Source: Mytilus californianus (lineage: Eukaryota > Mollusca > Bivalvia > Mytilida > Mytilidae). From it: a stretch of 64,000 bases of DNA. Shown in pieces: positions 10,722 to 23,344 of this stretch. The notes beneath the pieces were generated by a model. That model was not told where the DNA came from. It saw only the letters and a program-made list of their open reading frames with translations, and searched no databases. Where the stretch lies: NCBI RefSeq assembly GCF_021869535.1, contig NW_026262668.1, positions 73,987,558 to 74,051,557 on the forward strand. The letters run 5' to 3'. The position numbers and the translations under genes were made by a program. Numbering within the stretch: the stretch's first letter is position 1; each line of letters opens with the position of its first letter.

Positions 10722-11260
10722 GGACTGGTAGCTCTGATTCAATGCCCGGCTTTGGCTATACTTTTTTGTCTTTATTGATTTGTAGCTCTTCATCTTTATA
10801 ATAAGCTTTGCATTTTAAAATCTTTTGCCTCGAACATCATCGAAGAGACATTTATTGTCGAAATGCTCAGCTGGTGCAGAAAATGTTGTTCCCTTAATGT
10901 TATTACTACCAATCTGTCGATGTCTCCGCTGACGGACTGTTAGTACCCGACGATATCAACAGCCCAGTAGCCAGTACTTCGGTACTTGCAAGAAAATACG
11001 GATTTTTACGTTATTCAAATTATTCAAATTTTCTAATACAAAATTTTGGAAATTTTTTTTAATTAAGGAATTTATCTCCCTCATGCAAAGCTCTGATTCC
11101 TTGCCCTGCAGTGGATATACCCTTGTGTCCTTTTCGGTTCATAGCTCTTCACCTTTTTAATAAGCTTTTAATTTTCAATTATTATGGTTTCGAGCATCAC
11201 AAAAGAGACATCTATTGACGAAATGCGCATCTAGTACAGAAAAATTGGTACCGTTCAGGT
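10722..11260 (+). repeat. Two tandem retroelement-end units with degenerate hammerhead variants
   Basis: Two diverged units about 355-365 bp apart share GCTCTGATTC..TGCCC, a GTAGCTCTTCA/ATAGCTCTTCA block, AATAAGCTTT and a motif around GAGACATTTATTGTCGAAAT (10846-10865) and GAGACATCTATTGACGAAAT (11205-11224). The latter lines up with a hammerhead core in which CTGATGA has become CTGAAGA-like, so it probably does not cleave. Confidence 0.5.
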
Positions 11261-12114
11261 TATTGATAAATTTTTTACCGAATAATTAACTTAAGTCAGT
11301 ATAAAAATTTCATGTAAAACAGATTAAATTGTTAATTCGGCATTTTTGTAAATTCAAATGACCAGTTTAATTTACAGAGGATATTTATGCATTTGTTTTT
11401 GTTATAAGAGTTCAAAAGACATCTTGTACCTTATGTAAAAAAATACGTAGAAAAAATGAACGCGTCAAAATTCAAATACTGAATTAATGAGTCCTAAGTC
11501 CTAAGTAAAATAATTGTACATACGTATAATTCAAAGACAGACTGAATCTCTTATTCTAGACAATGGTTCTAAACTGTTCCTATTCCATTAGCAAATGTCA
11601 GTTAATGATTTTATGTTTGTTTAGCTCTTTTTGTTGTTGTTGTTAATTATCTCATATGGGTCACAATTGTCGGTTAAAAATAGATAGCTTAACATATAAA
11701 ACATGTTTTATGATGTAATAACTCGGTTTTTTTTCTAGATACACGCATCTTTGCATGTATACCTTTGATATTAAGGTTAAAACGCAAATTCATTTCTAAA
11801 CTTAAGAATACAAATTATAGAAAAGTTTCTAATCATTTTAACTATCGAATCTTTGGATAACATTATGTTCTATTGAGTTCAAATTGTATTCTGGCGATTT
11901 ATTAATATGTGATATGTTTCTTTATTCATATGAGGCTGATTTCTTCTAAGGAGGAATGAAAAAGAACTTCGCATTCTGTTATATAAGTGATGTCCTCCCA
12001 CTTAATAATTCAAAGTTTAGTTAATATATTGAACGCATCTATCCCATCGAACTTGGAATAAAGGATACAACAGATACAGTTAAGTCTGACTCATATCGTA
12101 ACTAACATCTAGAA
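11261..12114. other. Unassigned AT-rich stretch
   Basis: No coding or repeat assignment could be made by eye. Confidence 0.4.
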
Positions 12115-12580
12115 ATTCACAATGAGGGTCGGATGAGAAGAAAACTTTACGACAAAAGAGATGATTGCAGCTTCCCAAGTGTGCACTTTCAATTTCAATG
12201 AAGCAACATTCTAGCAGCGCCTGCATTTAGAGTAAGTATCTATCTCTCAGTTTTGTACGATATTCCAGAGCTGGTATTTCCTATCATGATTTCCTTGATA
12301 GAGGGTTGATGCTCACAAGGTAGCTATTAAACCAAGAATTCCAAGTAGTGAAGTTGAAGTCATTCTTACGGACGCCATCGCGAGTTGTTTGACCGGCACG
12401 GAATATCTGTTTCACAGATGAGGACAGATATGATCCAATTATCGTACCCACAATCTCGTCCAATCTCACAATCTCATCCACGAATATGACCTACCGAATT
12501 AGACTTATCAATAGGTTTGTGCTTACATGAGCAAGACGAAGGGTGCCACATGGGAAGCACCTGACATCATTCCAGGACAG
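12115..12580 (+). pseudogene. Reverse-transcriptase C-terminal relic plus repeat B tail
   Basis: Plus-strand frames show decayed pieces of the same retroelement type: a LYDKRDDCSFPSV-like block (12145-12190), a GRHRELFDRHGISVSQM-like block (12372-12420) and then the non-coding tail with CCTACCGAATTAGACTTATC and GGGTGCCACATGG. Frames shift several times. Identical in layout to repeat B elsewhere in the window, which shows that B is the 3' end of such an element. Confidence 0.6.
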
Positions 12581-12654
12581 TGCAAAATATTTTATAAAAC
12601 GGAAAATTTAGAGGATCTTAACGAGATTTCAGATTAACTAGCAGATGTCTGAGT

Positions 12655-12995
12655 TAAACAATTACATCAATGTTTTTGCCCATCTATACGCAGACAACGC
12701 GGTCTTTACATCTGGAACGAAAAATTTACAAAACGTGTTAAACAAATTTGGATAGCCCTGTAGTATGTGAAGGCTAAAAGAAAATGTGGATAAAAACAAA
12801 GATCTGATATTCTCCAGGGAGAAAAAAGCTAGTGCAAATTTAAAGTTTTCTTTAAATGGGACAGATCTATGGGAAAAAAATGAATTTGAGTATCTTGGTA
12901 TACAATTTAGCAGGAGCGGAGAATTTGAAAAGCAATAAGAAAGCAAACAGTGAAGGCAACACAACCAATGTCTGAGGTTGAAGAGTAAATTTGTG
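12655..12995 (+). pseudogene. LINE-type reverse-transcriptase fragment
   Basis: The plus strand reads LYADNAVFTSGTKNLQNVLN, a frameshift/stop, then KENVDKNKDLIFSREKK and FEYLGIQFSRSGEFEK. This is the palm region of a non-LTR retrotransposon with the YADD box changed to YADN. Multiple stops; both ends of the element are missing. The superfamily (RTE, CR1 or another) cannot be set. Confidence 0.72.
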
Positions 12996-13301
12996 CTTAC
13001 ATGCTTAACTCATTCTTGTGTATAATGATGATCGATATGAGTATGTGTGTTTACTGAGTAGGTTTGGATGTGAAAGAGTGTAAGATTTATGTTATTTCAA
13101 ATATGCTTGTTTTCGTATATGTACCATTATAAGTATGGGTTTTTGTTTTAATATTTATTCAGCACACATTATGGTCTAGGAAACATAATGATAATGATTT
13201 ATTTATTAAAAAGCGAAAAGGTGAATTAATTCCACAATTTGAGGGTTTCAACTGGTATACACTTTTCTAAATTAAAAAAATTAAGTTGTAAGTATGTTCT
13301 T

Positions 13302-13545
13302 CTGGCCGCAGTGGCCCAGTGGTACGTAGTTCATCTACTGTATCACTAGTGTGTAAATATTCAGATTGTGAGTTAGAACTCCTATCTTTATTATACCGGT
13401 ACTAGGATTGTCAGTTTTCCTGTCGAAGATCGGGGATTCTCCCCTGGCACTCCGGCTTCCTCCACTAATATAAACTGACGGCCATGATGTAGCTAATAAT
13501 GTCGAAATTGGTGTTAAACAGAAACCATTAATTAACCAATCAATA
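13302..13545 (+). mobile_element. tRNA-derived SINE
   Basis: GGCCGCAGTGGCCCAGTGGT resembles a tRNA 5' end with an A box (TGGCCCAGTGG), and GAGTTAGAACTCC resembles a B box, about 55 bases downstream. The tail, with CTGACGGCCATGATGTAGC and GAAATTGGTGTTAAACA, resembles the conserved 3' domain of deuterostome/mollusc SINEs as I remember it. Short AT-rich end. Not a functional tRNA: no acceptor-stem pairing. Confidence 0.65.
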
Positions 13546-13550
13546 TAGAA

Positions 13551-14430
13551 ATAAGAAGATGTGGTATAATTGCCACTGAGACAACTCTTCAACAGAGACC
13601 AAATGACATAGAAGTTTACAACTATAGGTCACAGTACGACCATCAACAGTGAACAAAACCCATACTGCATAATCAGCTATAAAAGGCTCCGCAATGACAA
13701 ATGTAAAACAATTCCAACGAGAAAACTCACGGCCTGATTTACGTACAAAACAATGAACGAAAAACAAATATGATATACAGCAACAAACAACAACCACTGA
13801 ACTACAGGCTTCTGACTTGGGACAGGTACAGAAAGAATGTGGAAGTTTTAAACTAGTTTGTTGTCGCCAAACTCCGCCCCCTCAAACCTGGGACAGTGGT
13901 GTAACAGTACAACATAAGAACAAACTATATATACTCCTGTTAAACCGTTTAAACCCGCTGCATTTTTATGCAACTGTCCTAAGTCATGAGCCTGTTGTTA
14001 AGTGGTTGTCGTTTGTTGGTGTGGTTCATAAGTGTTTCTCGTTTTTTATAAAGATTAGACCGTTGGTTTTCCTGTTTGAATTGTTTTACACTAGTCATTT
14101 TGGGGCCCTTTATAGCTAGCTGTTCAGTGCGAGCCAAGGCTCCGTGTTGAAGGCCGTACTTTGACCTATAATTGTTTACTTTTTACACATTGTGACTTGG
14201 ATGGAGAGTTGTTTCATTGGCACTCATACCATATCTTCTTATTTATATATAAAAATCAGTTGAAAAGGGCTAAACTCATCAGATCAATGATAGCAGAAAA
14301 CATCTAACAAAAACACAGATCGGAGTTGGCAGTGTATTTATACATCCCCACAATAAAAAAAAAGACACTAGGAACAGATCTTAGAGTACTCGCAGTTACT
14401 GACAGCTAGTTCAAAGCCAATAACAACTAA
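13551..14430 (+). repeat. Repeat A split by an inverted repeat A copy
   Basis: 13551-13932 is the head and middle of repeat A in plus orientation; it stops at ACAAACTATAT and resumes at 14253 with AAAAATCAGTTGAAAAGGGC, running to 14430. Between them lies a second copy in minus orientation (13933-14252), ending with the family head read backwards (CATATCTTCTTATTT). TATATA is present at both junctions and may be the target duplication. Confidence 0.75.
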
Positions 14431-16330
14431 TTAAAAAATCATGCATCTTAAAGTATATTCTTGTCTGGTTGGACAGACAATTTATAATGGAAATGTATTG
14501 TATTATAAATGTATTGCTCTAGACTGCAAACAATGTCAAGAGTAAAAAACAATTTTGTTAAATATATTTGATAACGCAAAACTAAATGTTTTGGTAGATT
14601 TATTTATTATGAGACAACGATTAATCTTTTGTTCTATGAACGGTATACATTAAGCTACATGATAAATTTGATACAGTTTCTGTTTTTTATTTTCTATCTC
14701 AAAACAACAAAATGATTTTAATCTTTCGCAACCTTGACTATACTTCAAAATACAATACTGTATTCTAAATTTTAATGTTTTTTGTTAAATTTATTCGTCT
14801 ATTTTGAATCATTCTGAGTTTCAATAACAAGAACATATCTCTAGTTCAGTTTGCTCGTCTGAAAAATAAAAATAAAACAAAAACAATCCTGCAAGAAAAT
14901 AATTTGTATGTTAAATGCCACATCAATAACGAAGTTGAAAAGCATTGAGGATAAAAATTCCGAAGCATCCTGCTGAATACAACGGTAATATTAGTTTAGT
15001 AGTTTATACTTTTGTATGTGTTTCTGATTGCAACCTTAATTACTTTGATATACGTTCAAATATAATGAGAGGAGTATCCATCCCTATTAAATTCAAGATC
15101 ACTGCATCTAGTTAGGTAACTAAAAATAGACTGACGTTTGTGCAGGAAAATGGTTCCTGAATGATAAATCAAATATTTTTTTTATCGAATTGTAAACTTC
15201 ATACGTGTATATATTTTCATATATAATGAAAGGATCGAGGATCCCTGTTGATTTTAAGGGTATTTTCTTCAAGGTAATATTACAAAGGAAAGGTTCTGGT
15301 AAAAGGTTTGCGGATGCCTAATGAAAATACATAATAAAGTATAGTAACCTAACGTATATATGTTGTCACAAATACTCTATAGAAAGATCACTATTAATTT
15401 TAAAGTATCTATGTCTAAGGTTTTAATGTCACGGTCAAAGTTACTAAAAATAGATGTTAGTTAGACAATGTCATAATGGAATAGAATCATACCCTTAAAA
15501 TAAACATACCAAAACACACCTGTTGGTTCGTGACTGAATTGAATTAGTAAAATTGTTTATTTTGAGTCCGGATTTTTAGTATTCGTATTGACATTTGATG
15601 AAATCACACGGTGAAGTACATTTAGATAGACAATTTTCTATCCTTGCAATAGCTTTCTGTCTTAATTATACATCTCATAATTATAAATAGTGTATTTTGT
15701 GTTGCCTTTGTTATCCTTAATGGCGTGGTATTTACCAAAACGTATATTCCATCACAGAGATGCTGGTCATTTGTTCGTTTTATCAAATGAACCTGTTTTT
15801 GCAAAAGTCTTGATACAGAAAGAATAATGTAGTTAATCTAATATAATGTTCAACCTAACCATTCCTATTAATATTGGGTGTAATTAAACAGATATATAAG
15901 GTTCATCAGTAATATTTGAGAAGGAAATTTGTTTACCTAGCGGTCAGTAAATTTTATCTCCACTCGACTGGTAGTTTAGCAAATAGCCCCCACCTCCGCA
16001 GTGGGAAATCTAGTGACAAAATATTACCTCCCCTGTAAACACTGAAAACTAGATCTTCTCAATGTTTGTCCCATTTTAGCAAGGACGCTATCAATTATGG
16101 ATTCACGGGATAACGTTCCGGTAAATAGTAGAAATAGAAATAAGTTGAAATAAAAACAAAACTTCCATTTAATGTTATCATTTCCCTCCTTAAGTAGCAA
16201 ACGACGAGTACAGCAGGCCTTAGAACTTTGATGTAAAATTGAATCTGGTTTAAAATGTTGCTATGCGAATAAATTCCTGGAGTATTAACTTCAATTAATT
16301 TTTCTACTATCTGTACACCTCTCTGGAACA
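14431..16330. other. Unassigned AT-rich stretch
   Basis: No gene-like ORF and no repeat recognised by eye. Confidence 0.4.
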
Positions 16331-16379
16331 TGCTAATTATCCGTATATATAATATATATATACAGCTAGATCAGAGAAA

Positions 16380-17450
16380 GTCAGGAAAAAAATCCAATGG
16401 AATCGATTGATATGCAGCAAAGATTGGCACTTTTGAAATATAGTTACTAAGCAAATTCCTTATCTCATGTAAACATTGAAGGTGAATAGATCGAGAAGAC
16501 CGCAAATACATGTACAAAAATCGAGACGACCTTTTCTTAAAATTGTATAAAAAATAGTAGAAAGATACCTACTTTATAAGAATAGTTATCTTTAATTTCT
16601 TTACCTGCACAGACAGACTTTTAAAATTTTATATTCAAGAAAAGACAACATTTCTCTATTGAATGTACATGTGACACGAACAGACCGGTGTGCTCGGTTA
16701 CTTAGGTGTGAAAAAATAAGCATACTTTGGGAAATTGTAAAATGCTAAAACTTTGTGGAACACTCCGAAAATTGATGACCCGAAAGATCTTTAGATTTTG
16801 TATGTACATGATTTTTTCCATTTTGTTTTAATCAATATGCAGCAAAGATTGGCATTTTTTAGATTTCAATTTCACAAGCTTCTAATGCAATTATCTCGAT
16901 AAATACTGAACATAAAACATCGTGTATTTGCATGTATATTTCTAATAACACAGTTTAACAAATAATTTCTTTAAAATGTACAATTATTATATCGAAATAA
17001 CTTTTGATCAGTTTTGTCACCAACATTGTTTTATTGTTGACTTTCTCGACTCTATCATAAGAAGAGTGAATTTTCTCTTGTTTTTCGTTCACTTAGTCTA
17101 GATTTCCCACTGTCCGAACATGATATTTTTTCAGAACCCGTTCTTGTTTTCTATTTTGGTTTCATTTGATCGGACTTTTACCGTGATCAGTTGGACTGGT
17201 ATGAGAATTGAGCAGAAATCACGTATCCTTCTTGAAAACCTTATTTGTCCTTAGTTTTATTGAGGTACAATTTTGCTACTTGTAATCCACTAAGTTTGTA
17301 AGTAAGTGCGGAGAAATCGTAATCCGTATGTCTGTCCATAATTGATAATTCCTTATTCCTTTTATTGCACCTATAGCAATAACAGGGTCATACAGTAATC
17401 ACTATGTCCATCCAATAGTAGATAAATTGGTAAATACGAAGCGTAATAAT
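16380..17450 (+). repeat. Dispersed repeat F with internal duplication
   Basis: The segment 17125-17370 (CCGTTCTTGTT, GAGCAGAAATC, TCCATAATTGATAATTCCTT) recurs at 62925-63170 with the same spacing. ATATGCAGCAAAGATTGGCA occurs at both about 16410 and 16840, so the copy has an internal duplication of about 430 bp. No ORF. Confidence 0.55.
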
Positions 17451-18530
17451 ATTTTATATTAAATGTCCACATCAAACTGATACTTTCTTTCAAACCATGT
17501 AGCCTGCTTTTATATAGGGGTAAATTCAGTAAAAAATCTCCCATTGACTTAAATGCAAATTCATGTCTTGAAATAAATTTATACCTGGTTTACCTTTAGA
17601 AATCAGAAGCTTTCATATATCATTCATTAAAGTACAAATAAAGCCCCTACAATAAAAACAAAAAGAGTCAGGCGGCGTTTTTGGCCATTCACATGGCCTT
17701 GTTTACAAACACTATAGATTCGCACTAAATTCCTATACGGACCACATTTTTTTTCAACCCTGTAGTAAAAAAAAAATAAGTGCATTTAGGCCACACCAAA
17801 TTAATTTCTAGTTCTTCGGACTCTTTCGTTTGAAAAAGAGTAGCGAGAGAGCGAAATTTGTTTACTTGTTTTTTTTTGACATAACTTGATTTTTGGCAGG
17901 CGAAAGAATTTTTTACTAGAGAGCGATATTATTCTTGAAATATCTTTTTAAAAAATCTTTGAAAAGAATGTTAAGCAAGCGAGCGATTAGACATTTACAT
18001 AGTTTCGGTACTTGATATTTTATATATCTCATATCCTAGTTCTTATATTACCCTACTTTGGTTCTCAATTTGTTCTCCGACACCCAGTTTAATCTTTTCA
18101 CAACATTTCCAAGTATAAAATGGTTAACTTGTAGCAAATCCTACAACTTTTTGTAGCAAAATGTGTAGTCTGATCAAATAAATATGGTTCTGCTGACCAT
18201 ATAAAAGAGCAACAGCTTTGAACAGGCACGCATCCATGTTTACTGTAAGTTATAATTCATACATTGTATGTTGTTTCAAATATACATATGCATAGCATAA
18301 ATGCATGTATAAGGCTTGGATATATTAATATCTAATATACAACAAGTTGAAAATTAATAAAGGACTGTCATTCAAAATTACACCAATTTACACCATTCAA
18401 ATGATCCCGTCAGATGCTATATACTAACTATATACTAACTAAACAAAAGGAACATTTCAATACATTCCACTTAGTCCTTGCTTTGCTGTAGAATTTAATG
18501 ACAATAAAATTTGTATAATTAAAATATGCA
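17451..18530. other. Unassigned AT-rich stretch
   Basis: Only short A and T runs and weak GAGCGA-type sequence repeats near 17840-17990. Nothing coding seen. Confidence 0.35.
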
Positions 18531-18534
18531 TGTG

Positions 18535-18860
18535 GCTATTTCTCTGTGTTGAAGGTCATACTGTGAACTAGTTGCAAACCTCAACAAATTTGGTCTCTGG
18601 TGGAAGGTTGTCTCATTGAAAATCATACAAATTCTTATTTTCAGAAGATTTTGTAAATTGTAGAATTATCACATAAATTTTCTTGTCAAATTCCATGCGT
18701 TTAACTAGTATACATTATTGTTTAGGGGCCAGCTGAAACCCGCCTCCGGTTGCGGGATTTCTCACTGTGTTGAAGACCTATTCGTGACATTGGGCTGTTT
18801 TCTGCTCTTTGGTTGGGTTGTTGTCCCTTTGACACATTCCACATTTCCATTCTCAGTTTA
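18535..18860 (-). repeat. Repeat A head (inverted) and a second dispersed repeat
   Basis: 18540-18645 is a degenerate inverted repeat A head (GTTGAAGGTCATACTGTGAA, then GTTGTCTCATTG). 18722-18860 is a separate family with GGGGCCAGCTGAAACCCGCC and a TTGTTGTCCCTTTGACACAT block. Neither is coding. Confidence 0.5.
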
Positions 18861-19189
18861 ATGTTAATATAACTTTGTAAAGATACTAGCAAATAAATTT
18901 TATAACCGAACAAGTCAGTCCCATTAGACAAAATGTTGAGAAAATGGGTGAGGGGTACAAGAAATAATTTTACCAGATAAATGTATATCCCATATCAATT
19001 TTTCCTTTTCAAATTTCTTAGATATGTATTTTTTCAATCATTTATAACAAAGAATTTGAAATAATATGCTTTTTGTTCTAAAAAAAGAGAAAAATCCCAA
19101 ATTTACAAAATTGACAACATGATAAATTTGACACGAAAAAGCAACATAATTTTATAAAACTTTCTTATATTAACACCTACCCATAGTTT

Positions 19190-19230
19190 TTATACGACCG
19201 CAAAATATTTGCGATCGTATATTGGTATCA

Positions 19231-19262
<32 letters not shown>

Positions 19263-20140
19263 GCGTCAGCGTCGTCCGAAGACATTTTGTTTCCGAACAA
19301 TAACTTTAGTTGAAGTGTATGGATCTCTATAAAATTTCACCAAAAGGTTCAATACCACAAAAGGAAGGTTGGGATTGTTTTTGGGGGTGATGGTCCCAAT
19401 CGTTTAGGAATAAGGGGCCAAAACAAGCATTTTTCAGGACAATAACTTGTGTATAAGTATTTTGATTGTTCTGAAATTGTACCACAAGGTTCAATACCGC
19501 AAGTAGAAGGTTGGGATTCATTTTGGGGGTAATTGCCCAAACCGTTCAGGAATTGGAGGCCGAAAATGATCTAAAACAAGCATTTTTCTAGTTTTCAGAC
19601 AATAACTTGTGTTTAAGTGTATGGATATCTCTTAATTTGAACCACATTTTACAAAAAGAAATTTTTTCAAAACTAATTTTTTTTGAAAAGGGGGGGGGGG
19701 GGGTAAATTTTTTTTTTTTGGGGGAGGGGCAATTTTTTTTCCTCTTCAAATGTTATTTTTGGGGGTGGGGGGGGGTAAATTTTTTTTTCCTCAAGATTTA
19801 GGAAATTGTCAATTTTTCAAAGAAAAAATTGGGGGTCACAATTTATTTTGCTAATTCTTTGTATATAGTCTGAAAACAGATTAACTAAGTATTGCACAAC
19901 AGCACAGTGTATTGCACAACAGCTAGACATCTTCAATTGAATATAAATTCAAATCATACAACTAATTTCAAGTTCTTTAACACATTTATTCTGTGTCAGA
20001 AACCTATAATGTGTCAAATATTTAATTACAATCCAAATTCAGACCTGTATCAAGCTTGAATATTGTGTCCTTTTTTGCCCCAACTGTTCAGGGTTGGACC
20101 TCTGCTTCGTATCCAGCTGCGCTCGGCGAAGCAGTTTATT
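19190..20140 (+). repeat. Element with CGT microsatellite, 141-bp tandem units and G-rich core
   Basis: Starts with TTTATACGACCGCAAA and a GCGATCGTAT palindrome, then (CGT)n at 19232-19262. From about 19310 to 19650 there are two to three 141-bp units (GGTTCAATACCACAAAAGGA at 19346; GGTTCAATACCGCAAGTAGA at 19488). 19690-19775 holds several G runs, one of 14, between T runs. It ends near 20130 in a GCTGCGCTCGGCGAAGCAG hairpin. Confidence 0.65.
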
Positions 20141-20599
20141 TTAAGTTAAATTTATTCAGATTGGTCCACTTCATCTTTAGTGAAAGTATGAAAAAAAGTT
20201 TAATTGTGAAAGTATGATTTTTTTCATGATAATAGCCCAAGAATGGGTAAAAATTGATGAAAAATGGGAAAATCATCAAAATTGGGTACTTTCAAATGGC
20301 TGTACCAAAAAAAGAAGTGCACCACCATATGCTTTTATCTTCACCAATTATTTTTTTACAGTCATATAAACCCAAAAATTAGATCAAGAAAAAAAGTTTA
20401 ATTCTTGAAATTTTTGGTTCCTCAGAGGTGTACAACCTTAATTAAGGTAGATTGGATGTCCTCCATCATCTTGGATTTTTTAACAGCAGAACATATAGGG
20501 TACAGTTATAGTTTATTATGCAAATTTTGAAACAGGATGGCAATTCATGCATTTGGCTTTTTGACGGGATTTCAAAACCCAGCCAACCAGTATTAAACT

Positions 20600-20915
20600 T
20601 TTTTTTCTCGGTATCCAATTGACATGAGAGACAACGTAAAACACGACTTTAAGACTTCCAAATGTATGGACAACATCTATTACATTTGGAACACGCAGTT
20701 TATTTCACCTCTGTCTTTTGGTCAGAATCTGCTCACGTATCATGAAACTGGTAGTAAAATTGCAGCATTACTCAACTGCCCAGGTGTTCCATGTGGTAGC
20801 TATACAACAATATAAAGCCGGATAAAAGACCACAGTAAAGAGGCTATAAAATATCCAGCAACAAACGAGGAAGTTACATTTTTTGACAACAACCAGGTTT
20901 ATTTGGACTTTTTAT
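20600..20915 (+). pseudogene. Decayed coding fragment of an unidentified multicopy protein
   Basis: A 63-codon frame ending LLNCPGVPCGSYTTI is followed, past one in-frame TAA, by SRIKDHSKEAIKYPATNEE and FFDNNQV in the same frame. Continuity across the stop suggests a once longer protein, probably from a mobile element. I cannot name the family; residues upstream of 20624 are not recognisable. Confidence 0.4.
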
Positions 20916-21712
20916 TTCATACGGTAACAAAGCATTTTCGGATATCAAATATAATATTCTCTGTCTTTTCTTTTCATTCACTAATTTTTAACTGCACACC
21001 ACACAGAAGACAACATGTTTGTTTCTAATGGTGAACCCTGTTTTGGAAATCCTTGTTTAAACGAAGCAGTGATAAAGGTACATATTAAAATCGTATACTT
21101 ACATTTTAATGGTCCTGTGTACTTAATTTTTTAAGGTGAAGAACTATAATCTATCAGCACCACAAAAATGATCATCACAAGAGCTGTAACGTAATTCATA
21201 GGATTGACATGACGAGTGATAAATATACAGCAGGATCTGCTAAGCCTTCGGTATATTAAATCTCGATTCCTTATATTTTTGTTAAATATAGCATCAACAA
21301 CAACAACATTTTTCTATTGCTAATTAATATGTTTAAAACCATGTTTTAGTCGTAAGTTATACTTATTCTCTTACTTTTGCAATTATTACATGTGTTTGAT
21401 CTCATAGTTGATGTCACAAATGGACGGCAATGACAATAGGAAATGGACCATCCTTGGTTGTGATGGCCTGTCTTGCACCGTAGGGAGCCGCATCATCGGC
21501 AACTATTTTGTCTGCAGTGACTGAAAACTGGAGTTTGATGAAGTAGCTGAATTTGAGGAGCACAGAAAAGACAGGAGTCAGTCCACAAACATTCCACATT
21601 CTGTCTGTGGACATTATACTTTGCTAAAAATGTCCCATTCTCCGTGTGTTTTTAAGTAATATATTATTCCCAAAATTGCAATGATTCTACAAGTTTTTTT
21701 TCCATATCTTTA

Positions 21713-21733
21713 AAAAAAAAAAAAAAAAAAAAA
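21713..21733 (+). repeat. Poly-A tract
   Basis: A run of about 21 A. Could be a retroposed 3' end, but no element body was recognised 5' of it. Confidence 0.7.
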
Positions 21734-22148
21734 TTAGTCTACTTTAGTAATATTCATATCCAGCCATGTTTCAACTGTTCATCTACTGTCATATTTTCAA
21801 TCTAGAGAGTTTTGTTTCCAATCTTTTATTTTACAACATTTATTATGTTTATGAAGGAATTTAATTTTATTACAATGTCTCATAAAAATTCAAATTGGAA
21901 GAAACAACATTTGTTTCGTTTTAGATATCAAACTGACTGACTGATACTGATTATTCCATAATCTGTCTAAATATTTGGCAAACTATTATTAGTAAATTTT
22001 GTTGATCCTAGGTCACAATATATTTATGATCATCACCATCAAACCTAGTAAGTCATCTTCACAGAAAATATGATTTGCTTCTTTTTCTTTACCTTCTTTT
22101 CAATTCTTCTTTTTATTTATAGTTCGTATAAACTAATATATTAATAAG

Positions 22149-22690
22149 AATAAGGAGATGTTGTATGATTGCCAATGAGACAACTATCCACCAAAGTTCA
22201 AATGAAGTGGATGTAAGCAATTATAGGCAACCGTACGGCCTTCAAGAAAGAGAAAAACCCATACCGCATGGTCGGCTATAAGAGGCCCCGACATGAATAA
22301 TTCAATTGAGAAAACTAACGGCCTAATTTATAACAAAACAATTTACGAAAAACAAATATGACAGACATGAACCCATGACAATCACTGAACTACACGCTCC
22401 TGACTTGGGACAGGCACATAAAGAATGTGACGATGTTAAAAATGTTTGTGAGCGCTCAACCCTCCCCCTTACCTGGGACAGTGGTGTAACAGTACAAAAT
22501 AAGAACAAACTATAAAAATCTGTTGAAAAAAGCTTAACTCATCAGATGGATACACATAAAAATACATCTAAGAAAAACACAGAGTGGATGTGGACGGGTA
22601 CTTGTACATCCCAAAACCAAAAACACACTAAGTACAGATCTGAAAGTACTCGCAGTTACTGACAGCTGGTTCAAAGCTGTTGGCTTTGCA
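22149..22690 (+). repeat. Repeat A, near full length
   Basis: Best-preserved copy: head AAGGAGATGTTGTATGATTG, TAGGCAACCGTACGGCC, CTCCTGACTTGGGACAGG, CCTGGGACAGTGGTGTAACA, and tail AGTACTCGCAGTTACTGACA. About 540 bp. No ORF beyond chance, no terminal inverted repeats and no poly-A seen. Confidence 0.75.
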
Positions 22691-23344
22691 CTCTATTCTA
22701 CAAATTGAGCCATTGGCTGTATCATTGACCTTTCATTTTTATCATCCTGTGTGTATCATAAAACAGTGGAAAAACCGATGACTCGAGAACAATAAAAAAG
22801 TCACTCTTCTTATTAAAAAGTCAAAAAATCAGTAGTAAAACAATGCCAGTAACAGTCTTGATTTTAAAACTTATTTCTAAACAACAAACGTTCATTTCAC
22901 TATTCTTCATACAAGGTGTACACAAAAATTTACAAAATATTAACCCCCTGTTTTAAGTACATTTATTCTTGTCCCTTGAATGAAAATTAGTTCTTATCTA
23001 AAAACAAGTACTAATAATTCTTCACACTGAGATATTAACATTTTCAGACCCACTAGACATCACCCAAATAAACTGTTTGTACTTTGAAATATAAGGGAAA
23101 TTTTAACATGCAGTACATGCTTCTTAAAGAAGATCTCTTTCCTTTTGCAGTACTTTTAATTAAAAAAGTGGACCACCCGTCATTCGAATCAGCACTTAGT
23201 CAAAATGTCAAATTCGGGAAAAGGACACAATCGGTAAATTTCAATGACTATTCTGGTATTTTAAGATCTGATGTTACTAATGAATTTTTATTCAGTTTGA
23301 GGTATCGGCAATGGTTATGTGAATAAAGATCTTTTTATTGTTGA

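Noticed and set aside
13302..13375. Functional tRNA gene
   Set aside because: Box-like motifs exist, but acceptor and anticodon stems do not pair; it is a SINE head.
19607..19801. 64-codon ORF rich in G and F
   Set aside because: Translation of G and T runs; low complexity only.
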